Program-made: the position numbers and the translations under genes
In this document: piece after piece, positions 33,678-34,429 of the stretch
How positions within the stretch are numbered: position 1 is the first letter of the stretch
Layout of the letters: each line of letters starts with the position of its first letter
Notes under the pieces: generated by a model
The model's database searches: none
What the model was told of the DNA's origin: nothing
The model's input: the letters and a program-made list of their open reading frames with translations, nothing else
Assembly: GCA_900543155.1 (NCBI GenBank)
Contig: UQQN01000014.1
Span: forward strand, 1-34,429
Length of the DNA stretch: 34,429 nt
Source: an uncultured Prevotella sp.
GTDB lineage: Bacteria; Bacteroidota; Bacteroidia; Bacteroidales; Bacteroidaceae
Direction of reading: 5' to 3'

Positions 33678-33743
33678 AGTGACAAGTGACAAGTGACACC
33701 TTAAATCATTGATAATCAACAACTTAGGTGTCACTTTGTCACT
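33678..33743. terminator. Hairpin with AGTGACA repeats between convergent genes
   Basis: Three tandem AGTGACA units (33678-33698) begin the left arm; 33685-33703 pairs with 33725-33743 (TAGGTGTCACTTTGTCACT) with one bulge and a 21-base loop. It lies between convergent genes ending at 33637 and 33782, so it may terminate both, although the loop is large and no long T run follows. Confidence 0.5.
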
Positions 33744-33781
33744 CGAAATATTTCTTAAATCGGAGTTAACAAGTGTTTAGC

Positions 33782-34060
33782 TCAAATTGCTTGCCCTGTG
33801 CGCTGTCTGTAAATGCGTAGGGCATTGTGCACCCAATCGCGCACATCGTTGTTAGATTGCATCAACTGCGCCAAAGCGGTGCTTAGTCCATGGTCGAGTG
33901 TCGATTTTTTAAAATAAATCGACATCTTTCGGGGTCCACGATTGCGCACGGCAATGTACATAGCATTGGTGTCGCCCGCCTTCTCGGTGGCTTCAACCGA
34001 CCGCTCGGCAAATGCGATTGCCTTGGCGAAGGGCGAAACCATTGTAAAATCTGTAACCAT
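33782..34060 (-). CDS. Small protein of unknown function
   Basis: The ATG at 34060 (92 residues, MVTDFTMVSPFAKAIAFAER) follows the upstream stop by one base; an ATG at 34084 inside the upstream gene would give 100 residues. The protein is soluble, mixed alpha/beta, with a basic C-terminus (VHNALRIYRQRTGQAI) and the stretch RNRGPRKMSIYFKKS. I do not recognise it. The coupled arrangement with the next gene suggests a joint role. It could belong to a prophage or mobile element beyond the right edge, but nothing here shows that. Confidence 0.6.
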   Translation of the reverse strand: MVTDFTMVSPFAKAIAFAERSVEATEKAGDTNAMYIAVRNRGPRKMSIYFKKSTLDHGLSTALAQLMQSNNDVRDWVHNALRIYRQRTGQAI

Positions 34061-34061
34061 A

Positions 34062-34364
34062 CTAATCAAAAATGTTTTTACCATTCATTTCTATTTCGCG
34101 CACATTCACGTCGTTATACTCTGCGCCACCCGATGTACGCCAAGTGCGCAGTTGGAAGTGCAACACGCAGCATTCGCCAGCTTTCAATGCACGTGTAACA
34201 GCTTCGGCACGTCGCGCGTAGAACGACACAACCATGTCGTGCATGTAGTTGTCATCAGCGTCGGCGTATGAGAACTTGGCTTCAAGTTTCACCATATTCT
34301 CGCCTTTCTTAGTTGTAATTTCTTTTGTGGGGCTCACCCACTCGCATCTTGCATTTACTTTCAT
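34062..34364 (-). CDS. Small, possibly OB-fold-like protein of unknown function
   Basis: A 100-residue soluble, beta-rich protein: VNARCEWVSPTKEITTKKGE, MVVSFYARRAEAVTRALKAG, CCVLHFQLRTWRTSGGAEYN, then DVNVREIEM. The order of strands and the FQLRTWRT...YNDVNV ending resemble DUF3127-type, SSB-like OB folds, but this is a weak visual match. Its stop (34062-34064) lies one base before the next start, so translation is probably coupled. The region upstream to the window edge shows no clear promoter. Confidence 0.6.
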   Translation of the reverse strand: MKVNARCEWVSPTKEITTKKGENMVKLEAKFSYADADDNYMHDMVVSFYARRAEAVTRALKAGECCVLHFQLRTWRTSGGAEYNDVNVREIEMNGKNIFD

Positions 34365-34429
34365 GATAATTCGTTTTTTTTGAAAGTGATTGACCGCTTT
34401 TTTGCTTGTGGTTTGGTTTAAGGAAAACG

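Overview
The window is chromosomal DNA of a Bacteroidales bacterium, most likely Prevotellaceae-like (family-level guess, moderate confidence). Supporting signs are Bacteroidetes-type promoters (TTTG, about 19 bases, TAnnTTTG), almost no Shine-Dalgarno sequences, the parA-parB-DUF5683-lytic transglycosylase gene order, the response regulator PorX with type IX secretion system (T9SS) C-terminal domains on three secreted proteins, DUF6029 and Omp28-family proteins, and a 513-residue eukaryotic-type glycyl-tRNA synthetase.

Layout. (1) 1-2.5 kb, minus strand: an AT-richer accessory block with a small XRE regulator, a YgjP-like zinc metallopeptidase and a 3'-truncated type I restriction HsdR. It lies directly beyond the 3' end of a tRNA-Leu(UAG) gene (2726-2811), a typical island insertion position. 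(2) 3.0-5.4 kb, minus: glycyl-tRNA synthetase followed by an FKBP-type prolyl isomerase lipoprotein. (3) 5.5-11.8 kb, minus: a five-gene operon with its own promoter and terminator, encoding TlpA-like thioredoxin, a DUF6029 outer-membrane barrel, an Omp28 lipoprotein with CxxC, a small T9SS-tailed protein, and a large Omp28/T9SS protein with CxxC. It looks like a cell-surface thiol/disulfide system and is the best candidate for an undescribed system here. (4) 12.0-17.2 kb, minus: parA, parB, DUF5683 protein and an MltD-like LysM transglycosylase, then, after a strong terminator, a family 2 glycosyltransferase.

(5) 17.45-28.5 kb, plus: surE and lpxB (overlapping), an HD-domain protein, frr behind three stacked promoters, rsgA, an NfeD-like membrane protein, an M6-type secreted metalloprotease with a T9SS-like tail, a sulfotransferase, porX and a CDF metal exporter. 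(6) 28.6-29.8 kb, minus: an anaerobic sulfatase-maturase-type radical SAM enzyme. (7) 30.0-33.6 kb, plus: a glycan/LPS-decoration cluster (GT11 fucosyltransferase, GT14 transferase, Kdo/WaaP-type kinase, DADEF-type glycosyltransferase). (8) 33.8-34.4 kb, minus: two small, closely coupled unknown genes, one perhaps OB-fold-like.

Genes between 2.2 and 17.2 kb read leftward and those between 17.45 and 28.5 kb rightward, diverging at the parA/surE intergenic region. Themes that recur are cell envelope and surface biology (LpxB, glycan transferases, T9SS cargo and its regulator, lytic transglycosylase) and translation (GlyRS, RRF, RsgA, tRNA-Leu).
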